From UBA935 sp031556725 (lineage in GTDB: Bacteria > Bacillota > Clostridia > Lachnospirales > Lachnospiraceae): a stretch of DNA of 64,000 nt. The notes under the pieces were generated by a model, which saw only the letters and a list, made by a program, of their open reading frames with translations, was not told where the DNA came from and did no database searches. Location of the stretch: the NCBI GenBank assembly GCA_031556725.1, contig JAVBSL010000012.1, forward strand, positions 1 to 64,000, read 5' to 3'. Position numbers and translations under genes: made by a program. Within the stretch, counting starts at the first letter, position 1. Each line of letters starts with the position of its first letter. Below are positions 1-6,380 of the stretch, piece after piece.

Positions 1-342
1 CAGCACCCAGTGGATACCCCTGATCATATCTTCAATGTTGCCATCACCTCTTTGGTTTAGCACTTTTCCAACCAGCAGCTTACTTTGAGGCGCCATTCCT
101 TTGTATCTTCCCTCTGAAGCCAATCCGCTTCCGGCAATACACCCTGCCACATGGGTTCCGTGGCCGCTGTCATCATATTGACTGTCATGTCCGTTGACAA
201 AATCCTTAAATAAAAGGATCCGGCTGTCGAAGTCCGGATGCTTTCCAATTCCGGTATCCAATACCGCTACCGTAACTCCTTTATTTCCACATGCATCAAC
301 CAGCCGGTCCGTACATCCTAATTGTTTTCTGACCCGAAACAT
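1..342 (-). CDS. Subtilisin-family (S8) serine protease, N-terminal part, runs off the window
   Basis: The frame starts at an ATG ending at 342 and stays open to base 1, so 114 residues are visible. The catalytic Asp lies in VAVLDTGIGKHPDF (about residues 25-38) and the catalytic His in DDSGHGTHVAG (about 57-67), both classic S8 peptidase motifs; the Ser motif lies outside the window. There is no signal peptide at this start, so it may act inside the cell or the start is atypical. The ribosome binding site GGGAG sits in the 3' arm of a hairpin directly before the ATG. A second, truncated copy of this 5' end lies at 2078-2248 (50 of 57 residues identical). Family call is secure; substrate unknown. 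Confidence 0.88.
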   Translation of the reverse strand, partial: MFRVRKQLGCTDRLVDACGNKGVTVAVLDTGIGKHPDFDSRILLFKDFVNGHDSQYDDSGHGTHVAGCIAGSGLASEGRYKGMAPQSKLLVGKVLNQRGDGNIEDMIRGIHWVL

Positions 343-397
343 AAAAACTCCCGGCCTTTTTATAATAGCATATGCCGAAAGTTCTTATGAGTTCATT
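171..397. repeat. Diverged direct repeat, copy 1 (subtilase 5' end plus leader)
   Basis: This stretch matches 2077-2303 in the same orientation with no gap through the coding part (offset 1906) and one single-base indel in the hairpin loop. The match starts at CATCATATTG in both copies and fades at about AGTTCAT. Divergence (7 of 57 amino acids) shows an old duplication or two related genes rather than a fresh transposition footprint. Confidence 0.85.
343..386 (-). promoter_or_regulatory. Leader hairpin containing the SD of the subtilase gene (copy 1)
   Basis: On the minus strand a 13-bp stem ends right at the ATG of the protease at 342. The 3' arm, GCCGGGAGTTTTT, holds the GGGAG ribosome binding site. 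Compared with the perfect copy at 2249-2291 it has three changes in the 5' arm, all of which leave G-U pairs in the minus-strand RNA but A-C mismatches in plus-strand RNA. It could sequester the SD, or be an old terminator reused as a leader. Confidence 0.5.
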
Positions 398-504
398 TAT
401 TATATTGCGGTTGGAAGAGATTTTTGCTGTTATTGGCATTCACATCCTCCCTTTTGTACGCCCTCCACCAGCGTCTGAACCTGCTGGTAATGCACCTGTG
501 CATG

Positions 505-663
505 CATGTGGCTTCTTACATTGGGTATAGCCGCACACATATAACACGCTTATTTAAACAGGAGCTGGGATTTGGTCCTGCCCAATTAATCATGAGGTCA
601 AAATTAGAAGAAGCTAAAATACTGTTAAAACATACAAATATTTCATCTTCAGAAAAACAGTGA
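505..663 (+). pseudogene. Fragment of an AraC-family regulator (C-terminal helix-turn-helix)
   Basis: The 52 residues from this ATG read VASYIGYSRTHITRLFKQ and continue into GFGPAQLIMRSKLEEAKILL, which fits the second helix-turn-helix and following helix of AraC/XylS regulators. The first helix-turn-helix and the whole sensory domain are missing, and the frame ends early at SSSEKQ, before the usual final helix. No ribosome binding site is seen. It is a remnant in the mosaic DNA between the two subtilase copies. The reverse strand at 430-507 reads like 25 residues of a sigma-factor N-terminus, also a possible scrap. Confidence 0.65.
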
Positions 664-801
664 TTTTTCGCTTGACGAAATCAACTTCTACCTCTATACT
701 TATTTTTGTAAGAAGTTGGTTTATACCGTAAGTGCTTGTCACTAAGGCGGGGTGCACGCTTCTTATTTTTTTAATTAGAAATAAAAGACTTTATATCTCC
801 T

Positions 802-1328
802 CTATAAATCAAATAACGTACTGCTTTCCTTTTTTACGTTTATTACATCATATAAATATAAAATTCCATTTTTATCAACTCTTACAATCAACGTTGCTAA
901 ATAAACATTATAATGAGAAATATTCTTTTCATCCGTGATGGCCGGCAAAGCAAATCTCGTTAAATATCGATACCATCCTCGACTTGCTTTTTTTTCATTC
1001 TTCACTTTTTTATTCTCTGTTTGGGATAGTTTTCTAGAAATATATATCATTTTATGAATTCCCTGAACTGAATTTGCTTTTGCCTTTGCATTTGCCCCCT
1101 TCGCTCTCCTTGTATCTTCTGAGCCTTTAAATTCATCGGGAAAGTCATTATCAATATGTATTTCTTCCTCTGTATCCGCAACCAGTATGATATCTCCAAT
1201 GTACCGTTTTAAATAGTCTTCAACCTCATTCCATGGAATGTTTTTCTTTCCAAAAATAAAATTTTATTAATTACCACTACCTTACGCCCATTTTCATCAA
1301 GCGCAACAACAATATTGTCATTCTCCAT
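802..1328 (-). pseudogene. Conserved uncharacterised protein of about 175 residues, broken by one frameshift
   Basis: An ATG at 1328 follows a strong AGGAGG site. The first frame reads MENDNIVVALDENGRKVVV and would soon stop; moving by one base near the five-A run at 1252-1256 restores a long second half: GKKNIPWNEVEDYLKRYIGD, a Ala/Lys-rich linker, then WYRYLTRFALPA and LYLYDVINVKKESST. The restored protein resembles a family common in gut Clostridia whose C-terminus recalls barnase/EndoU/RelE-type nuclease domains of phage MuF-like proteins; that link is from memory and uncertain. One missing base in a homopolymer could be a true mutation or a sequencing error. Confidence 0.6.
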
Positions 1329-1477
1329 TCAAATCCTCCTAATGTATGTTTTTTATATAATGGAATCAATGGCGAAACTGCCATGAATCAATAAGCAGAC
1401 AGATTGTCTGCGATAAGTATTGTTATCATAACATCTTCATCGCTTTTTATCAATTACTTTATAAATTTAAGAAAAGC

Positions 1478-1506
1478 TTGTTATCCTGCTATGTATGTGG
1501 GATAAT
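1478..1506 (+). promoter_or_regulatory. Probable sigma-A promoter of the GNAT gene
   Basis: TTGTTA, a 17-base spacer and GATAAT lie about 90 bases before the start at 1598. The rest of 1329-1597 holds a 7-bp hairpin GCAGACA/TGTCTGC near 1393-1409 and nothing else I can identify. Confidence 0.45.
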
Positions 1507-1597
1507 GAGCGCAATAAATGACTGGCACTAATAACTCTTTCCCTAAATATTTTCTCAAATTAAATACCATATTATCAAATACTGGGAGGGCATTACA

Positions 1598-2011
1598 ATG
1601 ATAACTATACTTGCTTGCAAGCAATCTGACATACCGAACTTAGCTCTCTTAAACCATATGTTAATTGAAGACGAACAAGCTGAGAACAGCATGTCCATTT
1701 TGCAATTAGAACAGCGCATGACAGCTTTTCTTGACTCTGAGTACAAAGCGTTCCTCATTAAGACTGATGAAAAATGTGTCGGTTACGCTTTGGTCAACAT
1801 TGCTCAGAAGCCTCTTTATTTACGTCAATTTTTCATATGCCGTGAATACCGTAGAATGGGATATGGTAAGGAAGCGTTTTACGCCTTGCTTAACCATTTG
1901 CAAGTCGATGAAATAGACCTCGATGTTTATGCTTGGAATCACAGAGGTATGTCGTTCTGGAAATCTCTTGGCTTTTCCGAACGCTGCTATAATCTGCGTT
2001 TTAAAAAGTAG
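1598..2011 (+). CDS. GNAT-family N-acetyltransferase
   Basis: A 137-residue protein with the GNAT fold: an N-terminal alpha/beta part (ITILACKQSDIPNLALLN), central strands ending LYLRQFFICREYRRMGYG, whose RRMGYGKEAF is the acetyl-CoA pyrophosphate loop (motif A), then a C-terminal WNHRGMSFWKSLGFSE typical of motif B. It would transfer an acetyl group from acetyl-CoA to an amine; the acceptor cannot be told. Start supported by GGGAGGG seven bases upstream. It is the only intact gene between the two subtilase copies and lies opposite to them. An inverted repeat GGACTAAA/TTTAGTCC at 2011-2062 may end its transcript. Confidence 0.85.
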   Translation: MITILACKQSDIPNLALLNHMLIEDEQAENSMSILQLEQRMTAFLDSEYKAFLIKTDEKCVGYALVNIAQKPLYLRQFFICREYRRMGYGKEAFYALLNHLQVDEIDLDVYAWNHRGMSFWKSLGFSERCYNLRFKK

Positions 2012-2077
2012 GACTAAACCAGTGCAAACCCTCTGTTTATCAGGATTTCCTTGATTTAGTCCTATTATATCACCCGC

Positions 2078-2248
2078 ATCATATTGACTGTCATGTCCGT
2101 TGACAAAATCCTTAAATGAAAGGATCCGGCTGTCGAAGTCCGGATGCTTTCCAATTCCGGTATCAAGCAATGCTACCGTGATTCCGTCTTTTCCGCATGC
2201 CTTAACCAGCTGATCTGTACATCCTAATTGTTTTCTGACCCGAAACAT
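2078..2248 (-). pseudogene. Truncated subtilisin-family protease, 5' fragment only
   Basis: The first 57 codons match the protease at 1-342, including the catalytic Asp motif VALLDTGIGKHPDF. Homology stops exactly at 2078; the frame then runs by chance through DNA antisense to the GNAT gene. The His and Ser motifs are absent, so no active protease can be made. Its leader hairpin is better preserved than that of the intact copy. Confidence 0.85.
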
Positions 2249-2291
2249 AAAAACTCCCGGCCTTTTTATTTAGCATATGCCGGGAGTTTTT
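2249..2291 (-). promoter_or_regulatory. Perfect 13-bp hairpin next to the ATG of the truncated subtilase
   Basis: AAAAACTCCCGGC and its exact complement flank a 17-base A/T-rich loop. On either strand it looks like a Rho-independent terminator (GC core, five T). On the minus strand the 3' arm also supplies the GGGAG ribosome binding site and the ATG follows at once. Confidence 0.65.
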
Positions 2292-2325
2292 ATAAGTTCA
2301 TCAAATACAATCGTCTTATTTCTGC

Positions 2326-2547
2326 TTAGCCTTTGTCTAAATAATATTTATATAAACCAATGGCCGATTCGTACCATAGCTTCGTCTGTTCATCTTCCAG
2401 TTGCTTATAGGTATTGGAATAATAAAACTTTCTAAGTGCTTCAAGCATTGATATTTGTTCCGCTTCCACAATCATGTCTATTATCCCTGCCACCTTATGA
2501 GGTATAAAAATGTGGACATTTTCCTGTGTTATTTTGGGAATCCCCAT
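2326..2547 (-). CDS. Small DUF3791-like protein, third gene of a toxin-antitoxin-like trio
   Basis: A 73-residue protein reading MGIPKITQENVHIFIPHK at the start and LYKYYLDKG at the end, mostly helical with many acidic residues. The start at 2547 is chosen because AAGGTGA lies four bases upstream; a longer in-frame ATG at 2577 has no such site and overlaps the previous gene. It follows the DUF3990 gene by four bases, so the two are co-transcribed. Size, position and sequence recall DUF3791-type partners that flank DUF3990 genes in Clostridia. Likely antitoxin or accessory; function inferred from context only. Confidence 0.6.
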   Translation of the reverse strand: MGIPKITQENVHIFIPHKVAGIIDMIVEAEQISMLEALRKFYYSNTYKQLEDEQTKLWYESAIGLYKYYLDKG

Positions 2548-2551
2548 AAAT

Positions 2552-3049
2552 TCACCTTCTTTCTTTGAAGACCTCATTCCCTATAAATTTAATCATCTGC
2601 AATCCCAAATCAGTATGGAAAGAAATTTGATCCGCCAGCTTATATGTTCTTAATTCTTGGATCGCTGCTTCAAATGACATAAACCTATTTTCGAATGCAT
2701 TCAAGCAAGTATATACTCGATCATCCGCAACAGGTCCACATACTATATCATAAGAATGCACATGATTTATATTTAATCTGTTTTTCAAAATAAACTGTAG
2801 CCACTCTTCTGTTGCGCCTTCAAAAACCTTAGTTTTTAGTTTCTTATCGTGAAAAATCTCATCGGATATTTCATATATAGATAATACACCGGTTTGCACA
2901 TTTTGCCTCCGGGTTTTTATTTTTATCCAATTCTCAGCCTGCTCTTTGCTGGTAGTTGTATAAAAACCATTTCCGAATTCTAAAGTTCTCACCGAATCCA
3001 TTATTTTAGGCTTCTCAACTGAAATAATTCCTCCATGATATACTATCAT
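2552..3049 (-). CDS. DUF3990-family protein, ADP-ribosyltransferase-like, probable toxin
   Basis: A 165-residue protein opening MIVYHGGIISVEKPKI and continuing LEFGNGFYTTTSKEQAENW, the hallmark of DUF3990: a YHG strand followed by a GxGFYxTT segment as in ADP-ribosyltransferase-like folds. SYDIVCGPVADDRVY later in the chain is the other conserved block. From family knowledge such proteins pair with small DUF3791 partners; here one lies on each side. Its ATG overlaps the upstream stop by four bases (ATGA), so translation is coupled. Toxin role is inferred, not seen. Confidence 0.75.
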   Translation of the reverse strand: MIVYHGGIISVEKPKIMDSVRTLEFGNGFYTTTSKEQAENWIKIKTRRQNVQTGVLSIYEISDEIFHDKKLKTKVFEGATEEWLQFILKNRLNINHVHSYDIVCGPVADDRVYTCLNAFENRFMSFEAAIQELRTYKLADQISFHTDLGLQMIKFIGNEVFKERR

Positions 3050-3261
3050 GCTTTCGGATACCCCCTGTTTTTTAAATATATCTCTATTTCCTCCATAACA
3101 TATTGAATAGACTGTGTATGAAGAATGTCATAACCGTCTGCGAGAAATTCCGTGACCTCATATTCATCAAATATTGCTAAAATTTCCTGACCGCTTTTTT
3201 CATACTTTTTTTTATATGTCTCTATGCAAAGTGAAACAAATTCTATTATCTTATCATTCAT
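3046..3261 (-). CDS. DUF3791-family small protein, probable antitoxin
   Basis: A 71-residue acidic protein (FVSLCIETYKKKYEKSG, then FLADGYDILHTQSIQYVM and EEIEIYLKNRGYP) with the length and GYDxLHTQ segment of DUF3791. It is the first gene of the three-gene unit and overlaps the DUF3990 start by four bases. GGGAG lies upstream of the ATG. A TACAAT minus-10 element at 3302-3307 is a plausible promoter, with a poor minus-35. Confidence 0.75.
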   Translation of the reverse strand: MNDKIIEFVSLCIETYKKKYEKSGQEILAIFDEYEVTEFLADGYDILHTQSIQYVMEEIEIYLKNRGYPKA

Positions 3262-3301
3262 CTGTCATCATCTCCCTTAGGACAATTTTCTGTTAATATT
3301 T

Positions 3302-3330
3302 ATTGTACCAAAATTCCGGTTTAATAGCCA
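3302..3330 (-). promoter_or_regulatory. Weak promoter candidate for the DUF3791/DUF3990 unit
   Basis: TACAAT at 3302-3307 on the minus strand, with TGGCTA 17 bases upstream (3 of 6 matches to TTGACA). It lies 41 bases before the first ATG. Confidence 0.35.
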
Positions 3331-3362
3331 GTCTCAATTACTATTTATGCACAATATTTCGG

Positions 3363-3704
3363 TCAACTACAGTTTTCAGTACCCTGCAGATCCGATATAT
3401 CCACAAAGGGTATTTTCGTGTTTACAATCTTTAGTATCTTGCTGGTTTTATCAATCCGTGCCACCATGCCGGTCACCTGAACATATTCGTCATTTTGATA
3501 GTACTCCACAGTCAGGATATCTCTGAGCTGCACCTGATTAAGTTTCCAATCCAAAGCCTCTTTTTGTTCCTCCGACAAAATACGTTTGGGTACAATAATC
3601 CGCTCTTTTTCGCTTAGTGCTTCCCGAAATCCTTTTAACCCATCAAAAGGCATAAATTGTTTTGCCCGGTCAGCCCGTTCCATACTGCCTTTCTTACTCA
3701 CCAC
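3363..3704 (-). CDS. YolD-like protein, partner of the translesion polymerase
   Basis: A 113-residue protein with the YolD opening SMERADRAKQFMPFDGLKGF, then a small beta-barrel region (RDILTVEYYQNDEYVQV, KIPFVDISDL). YolD-like proteins sit next to Y-family UmuC/UvrX polymerases in Firmicutes and are thought to act as their UmuD-like partner. The start overlaps the polymerase stop by 11 bases, so the pair is one SOS-controlled unit. Family call is strong; biochemical role is only partly known. Confidence 0.85.
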   Translation of the reverse strand: MVSKKGSMERADRAKQFMPFDGLKGFREALSEKERIIVPKRILSEEQKEALDWKLNQVQLRDILTVEYYQNDEYVQVTGMVARIDKTSKILKIVNTKIPFVDISDLQGTENCS

Positions 3705-4959
3705 TCTTATGCCCTCCGATCTGCCGGTTTCGTTCTATCGTCGTTCCGGCTTCCTGTAAATCCATACCCCGCACTATGGCATTTTTCCCAAACCGCTTTT
3801 TTATTTCCAGCGTGGCCTTTTGCAGCTTCCGATCCTTTTCAACTTCATTCGGATCAGTAAAAAGATCATATTGCTCATAGGCTTCATTCCGAACGTTATT
3901 ACAAGACAGATTCAACCGTTTAATGGGGCTGTTTCGATCCGCAATCCGATCATATATATCCAGCATATATGGTATTATTAGTCGATAAGAGTTGGTGCAG
4001 ATAGTCATAGCTGCGGAGCCCGCTGATGGTTTCATATCCAATTGGTTGGAATAGCCCAACATCAATGAAAGCGATGCGGTAACAAGTCCCTTTTCGCTCA
4101 TATCCAAACATAAGGCATCCGTCATCTCCTTAACGATCAGACGGCATTCTTCATAGGAATAATCCCGGGGCAGCACCTGCCCCACCGACATGGAACTGTT
4201 TTGTGGCTTATATCCTTTAATGTCCGCCATCGTAGTGGTTTCCCGCCCCCAGGCATGATCAATTAACAGTTCTGCATCTATACCGAACAGATGATATAAT
4301 AAGTCCTCCGGGGTCTGCGCAATATCCCCCATAGTCATAATTCCTACACTGTTAAGACGCTTAACGGTTCCTGCCCCAACCCGCCAAAAATCAGTCAGCG
4401 GCAAATGTTTCCACAACGTTTTCCGGTAGGATTCTTCATCCAGATAACCGATATTGTCTTTTACATGCTTGGCAGTAATGTCCAAGGCTATCTTCGCCAG
4501 ATAAAGGTTCGTTCCGATTCCGGCTGTAGCGGTAATGCCGGTGGTTTTCATGATATCCGCCATAATGGCAGCGGCCAGTTCTCTGGCGTCCATATGATAC
4601 ATATCCAGATAATTGGTTACATCCAAAAACGCTTCATCTACGGAGTAAACGTGGATGTCCTCTTTCGCAATATACTTCAGGTAAATTGCATAAATAGTAG
4701 ATGAATACTCGATATAGAGTTTCATCCGGGGCGGTGCCATGATATACTTCACACTTTTCGGGATCTGGAACACTCGGCAGCGGTTACTGATTCCCAATGC
4801 CTTCATGGAAGGTGAGATTGCCAGACAGATAGTCTTTTCACTTCGCTCAGGGTCTGCAACTGCCAGATTAGTGGTTAGGGGATCCAGTCCCCGTTCCACG
4901 CACTCCACCGAAGCATAAAAAGACTTCAAATCAATACACAGGTAGATGGGGCTCGCCAT
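3694..4959 (-). CDS. Y-family DNA polymerase (UmuC/UvrX type)
   Basis: About 421 residues. IDLKSFYASVECVERGLDP at the N-terminus carries the first metal-binding Asp and the steric-gate Phe-Tyr region; VYSVDEAFLDVT carries the catalytic SxDE pair; a helix-hairpin-helix (LNSVGIMTMGDIAQT) and a C-terminal little-finger domain follow. It copies past DNA lesions with low fidelity. The ATG at 4959 is chosen because AGAGGTG lies six bases upstream; an in-frame GTG three codons earlier is inside that site. A LexA-type box overlaps the promoter, and yolD follows. Y-family membership is certain; UvrX-like rather than DinB is inferred from the YolD partner. Confidence 0.92.
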   Translation of the reverse strand: MASPIYLCIDLKSFYASVECVERGLDPLTTNLAVADPERSEKTICLAISPSMKALGISNRCRVFQIPKSVKYIMAPPRMKLYIEYSSTIYAIYLKYIAKEDIHVYSVDEAFLDVTNYLDMYHMDARELAAAIMADIMKTTGITATAGIGTNLYLAKIALDITAKHVKDNIGYLDEESYRKTLWKHLPLTDFWRVGAGTVKRLNSVGIMTMGDIAQTPEDLLYHLFGIDAELLIDHAWGRETTTMADIKGYKPQNSSMSVGQVLPRDYSYEECRLIVKEMTDALCLDMSEKGLVTASLSLMLGYSNQLDMKPSAGSAAMTICTNSYRLIIPYMLDIYDRIADRNSPIKRLNLSCNNVRNEAYEQYDLFTDPNEVEKDRKLQKATLEIKKRFGKNAIVRGMDLQEAGTTIERNRQIGGHKSGE

Positions 4960-4999
4960 GCCAAACACCTCTTTCTAACTTTTTATCTACTCTTCAATT

Positions 5000-5028
5000 A
5001 TTATAGCACAGGAACATATGTTTGTATA
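5000..5028 (-). promoter_or_regulatory. SOS promoter with LexA (DinR) box
   Basis: On the minus strand TATACA, 17 bases, TATAAT. GAACATATGTTTG at 5012-5024 fits the Gram-positive LexA box (GAAC-N4-GTTC) with one mismatch and covers the spacer up to the minus-35 element, where bound LexA would block polymerase. The gene that follows is the translesion polymerase, as expected. Confidence 0.8.
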
Positions 5029-5040
5029 CAGTATAAAGAA

Positions 5041-5064
5041 GACAGCCCTTTTTATGGAGCTGTC
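5041..5064 (-). terminator. Terminator after the AAA/DUF4143 gene
   Basis: GACAGC and GCTGTC arms with a T-rich tail on the minus strand, 11 bases after the stop of the ATPase gene. Confidence 0.6.
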
Positions 5065-5074
5065 CTTTGAATCC

Positions 5075-6274
5075 TTAACTAATTAACCATTTCAAGACAT
5101 TTTCTCTGCGTATCCCTTCATAATCCGCATCCGGATCCTCATCTAAAGTAAGTATACATTTTGGATAGTGATCCGCAATTTGCTGCAAAGGGGCAAGTTC
5201 TCTTTGTAATGTTGTTTCCTCACGTACGGTTGCCGCTACCTGATAATATAGTCGCCCCTTTTCATTCATTGCGACAAAATCAACTTCCAAATCATCAACC
5301 TTGCCAATATAGACCTGATAGCCTCTGCGCAGCAGTTCTAAATAAACGATATTTTCCAATATATGTCCCACATCAAATCCGTGTGCTCCCAGCAGCATTC
5401 TTCGAAGTCCTATATCAACCACATAGTACTTATCTAAAGTTTTGAGATACTGTTTCCCTTTAATATTGTACCGCTTTGCCTGATATAAAATATAGCATTC
5501 CATAAGTGCATCCAAATATTTCTCTACCGTCTTAACGTCGATTTTTCTTCCGTCTGATGTCATAGTATCTGCTATTTTTTTTGTCGATAATAAGTTTCCA
5601 ATATTATCAAATGTAAAACGAACCAAACTTTCAAGCATCATGGTATCGGTTATCTTTCTTCTGCCAACTACATCCTTTAGTACAATCGTATGGTAAACAC
5701 CTTCCAGATAATCTGACAATTCCTTTGGGTGCTCTTTCAGTTCCAATGCATATGGGAAGGAACTATAACTCAAATATTCATTATATTTTTCAGACAGTCT
5801 GCTTATATCGCCTGTACTCTGTACATATTCTCTAAAGGACAGTGGTAACATCGCAATTTCAACATATCGCCCTGAAATAAACGTTGCTATCTCACTTGAT
5901 AGCATATAGGCATTTGAACCGGTCAGATATAAATCAACATCTTTTTGTATGAAAAGGCTGTCAACAACATCCGGAAAGTTCTCCACCCGCTGTATTTCAT
6001 CCAAAAAAACATACGTTGTTTTTCCTTTTACAAGTCGCTCCTTAATGTATGCATGTAGCTTTTCCGGCACACGTAACTCAAAATAGTCATAGTCTTCCAG
6101 ATTAATGGCAATCAATTGCTCTTCGCTTATTCCCTCACCACGTAAATAATCTTGAAATATTTCCATTAAAGTAGATTTCCCACATCTGCGCACGCCAGTA
6201 ATAATTTTAATTAAATGTTTATCTTTAAGAGTAATGAGCTTATCTAAATATTCTCTACGTTCTATTCGATTCAT
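5075..6274 (-). CDS. AAA-family ATPase with DUF4143 C-terminal domain
   Basis: About 399 residues. Walker A GVRRCGKST near residue 34, Walker B YVFLDEIQRV near 95 and a sensor-like YLTGSNAYML follow the AAA_14 pattern. The second half (LSFREYVQS, then VVDIGLRRMLLG, LENIVYLELLRRGYQVYIGK, VDFVAMNEKGRLYYQV) is DUF4143, which resembles a PD-(D/E)xK nuclease core (E, VDF, Q). Function of this widespread, often multicopy family is unknown. The start at 6274 is set by AGGAGGTGA eight bases upstream; a longer frame to 6298 contains that site. It stands alone between two hairpins. Confidence 0.88.
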   Translation of the reverse strand: MNRIERREYLDKLITLKDKHLIKIITGVRRCGKSTLMEIFQDYLRGEGISEEQLIAINLEDYDYFELRVPEKLHAYIKERLVKGKTTYVFLDEIQRVENFPDVVDSLFIQKDVDLYLTGSNAYMLSSEIATFISGRYVEIAMLPLSFREYVQSTGDISRLSEKYNEYLSYSSFPYALELKEHPKELSDYLEGVYHTIVLKDVVGRRKITDTMMLESLVRFTFDNIGNLLSTKKIADTMTSDGRKIDVKTVEKYLDALMECYILYQAKRYNIKGKQYLKTLDKYYVVDIGLRRMLLGAHGFDVGHILENIVYLELLRRGYQVYIGKVDDLEVDFVAMNEKGRLYYQVAATVREETTLQRELAPLQQIADHYPKCILTLDEDPDADYEGIRRENVLKWLIS

Positions 6275-6321
6275 TTGCTGTTTCACCTCCTGATACATAT
6301 AGTATACTACCTATAAAACAG

Positions 6322-6366
6322 ATTATCAAATAGTTTTTGGATTTCATTCCCAAAACTATTTGATAA
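6322..6366. terminator. Long A/T-rich hairpin between the leucine-rich protein and the ATPase gene
   Basis: An 18-bp stem, ATTATCAAATAGTTTT/GG with one bulged T, separates the stop at 6381 from the start at 6274. It probably ends the sortase-locus transcript. The tail on the minus strand is only moderately T-rich. Confidence 0.6.
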
Positions 6367-6380
6367 TTGTATTTTTTGTA

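Larger units (their letters stand above)
2077..2303. repeat. Diverged direct repeat, copy 2
   Basis: Second copy of the repeat at 171-397; see that entry. The left boundary at 2077 cuts the protease reading frame just after residue 57, immediately before the catalytic His motif of the intact copy. Confidence 0.85.

Noticed and set aside
430..507. Reverse-strand peptide resembling the N-terminus of a sigma factor
   Set aside because: Only 25 residues, overlapping the AraC remnant; too short to call.
2011..2077. Attachment site or transposon end next to the GNAT gene
   Set aside because: There is an 8-bp inverted repeat, but no transposase, integrase or target-site duplication in the window.
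1820..2248. A 142-residue open frame spanning the truncated subtilase and the GNAT region
   Set aside because: Only the first 57 residues are protease-like; the rest is antisense to a real acetyltransferase gene, so it is a chance fusion.
5075..6274. Reading the AAA/DUF4143 gene as part of a defence system
   Set aside because: This family is common and scattered in gut anaerobes, and no defence partner gene is adjacent.
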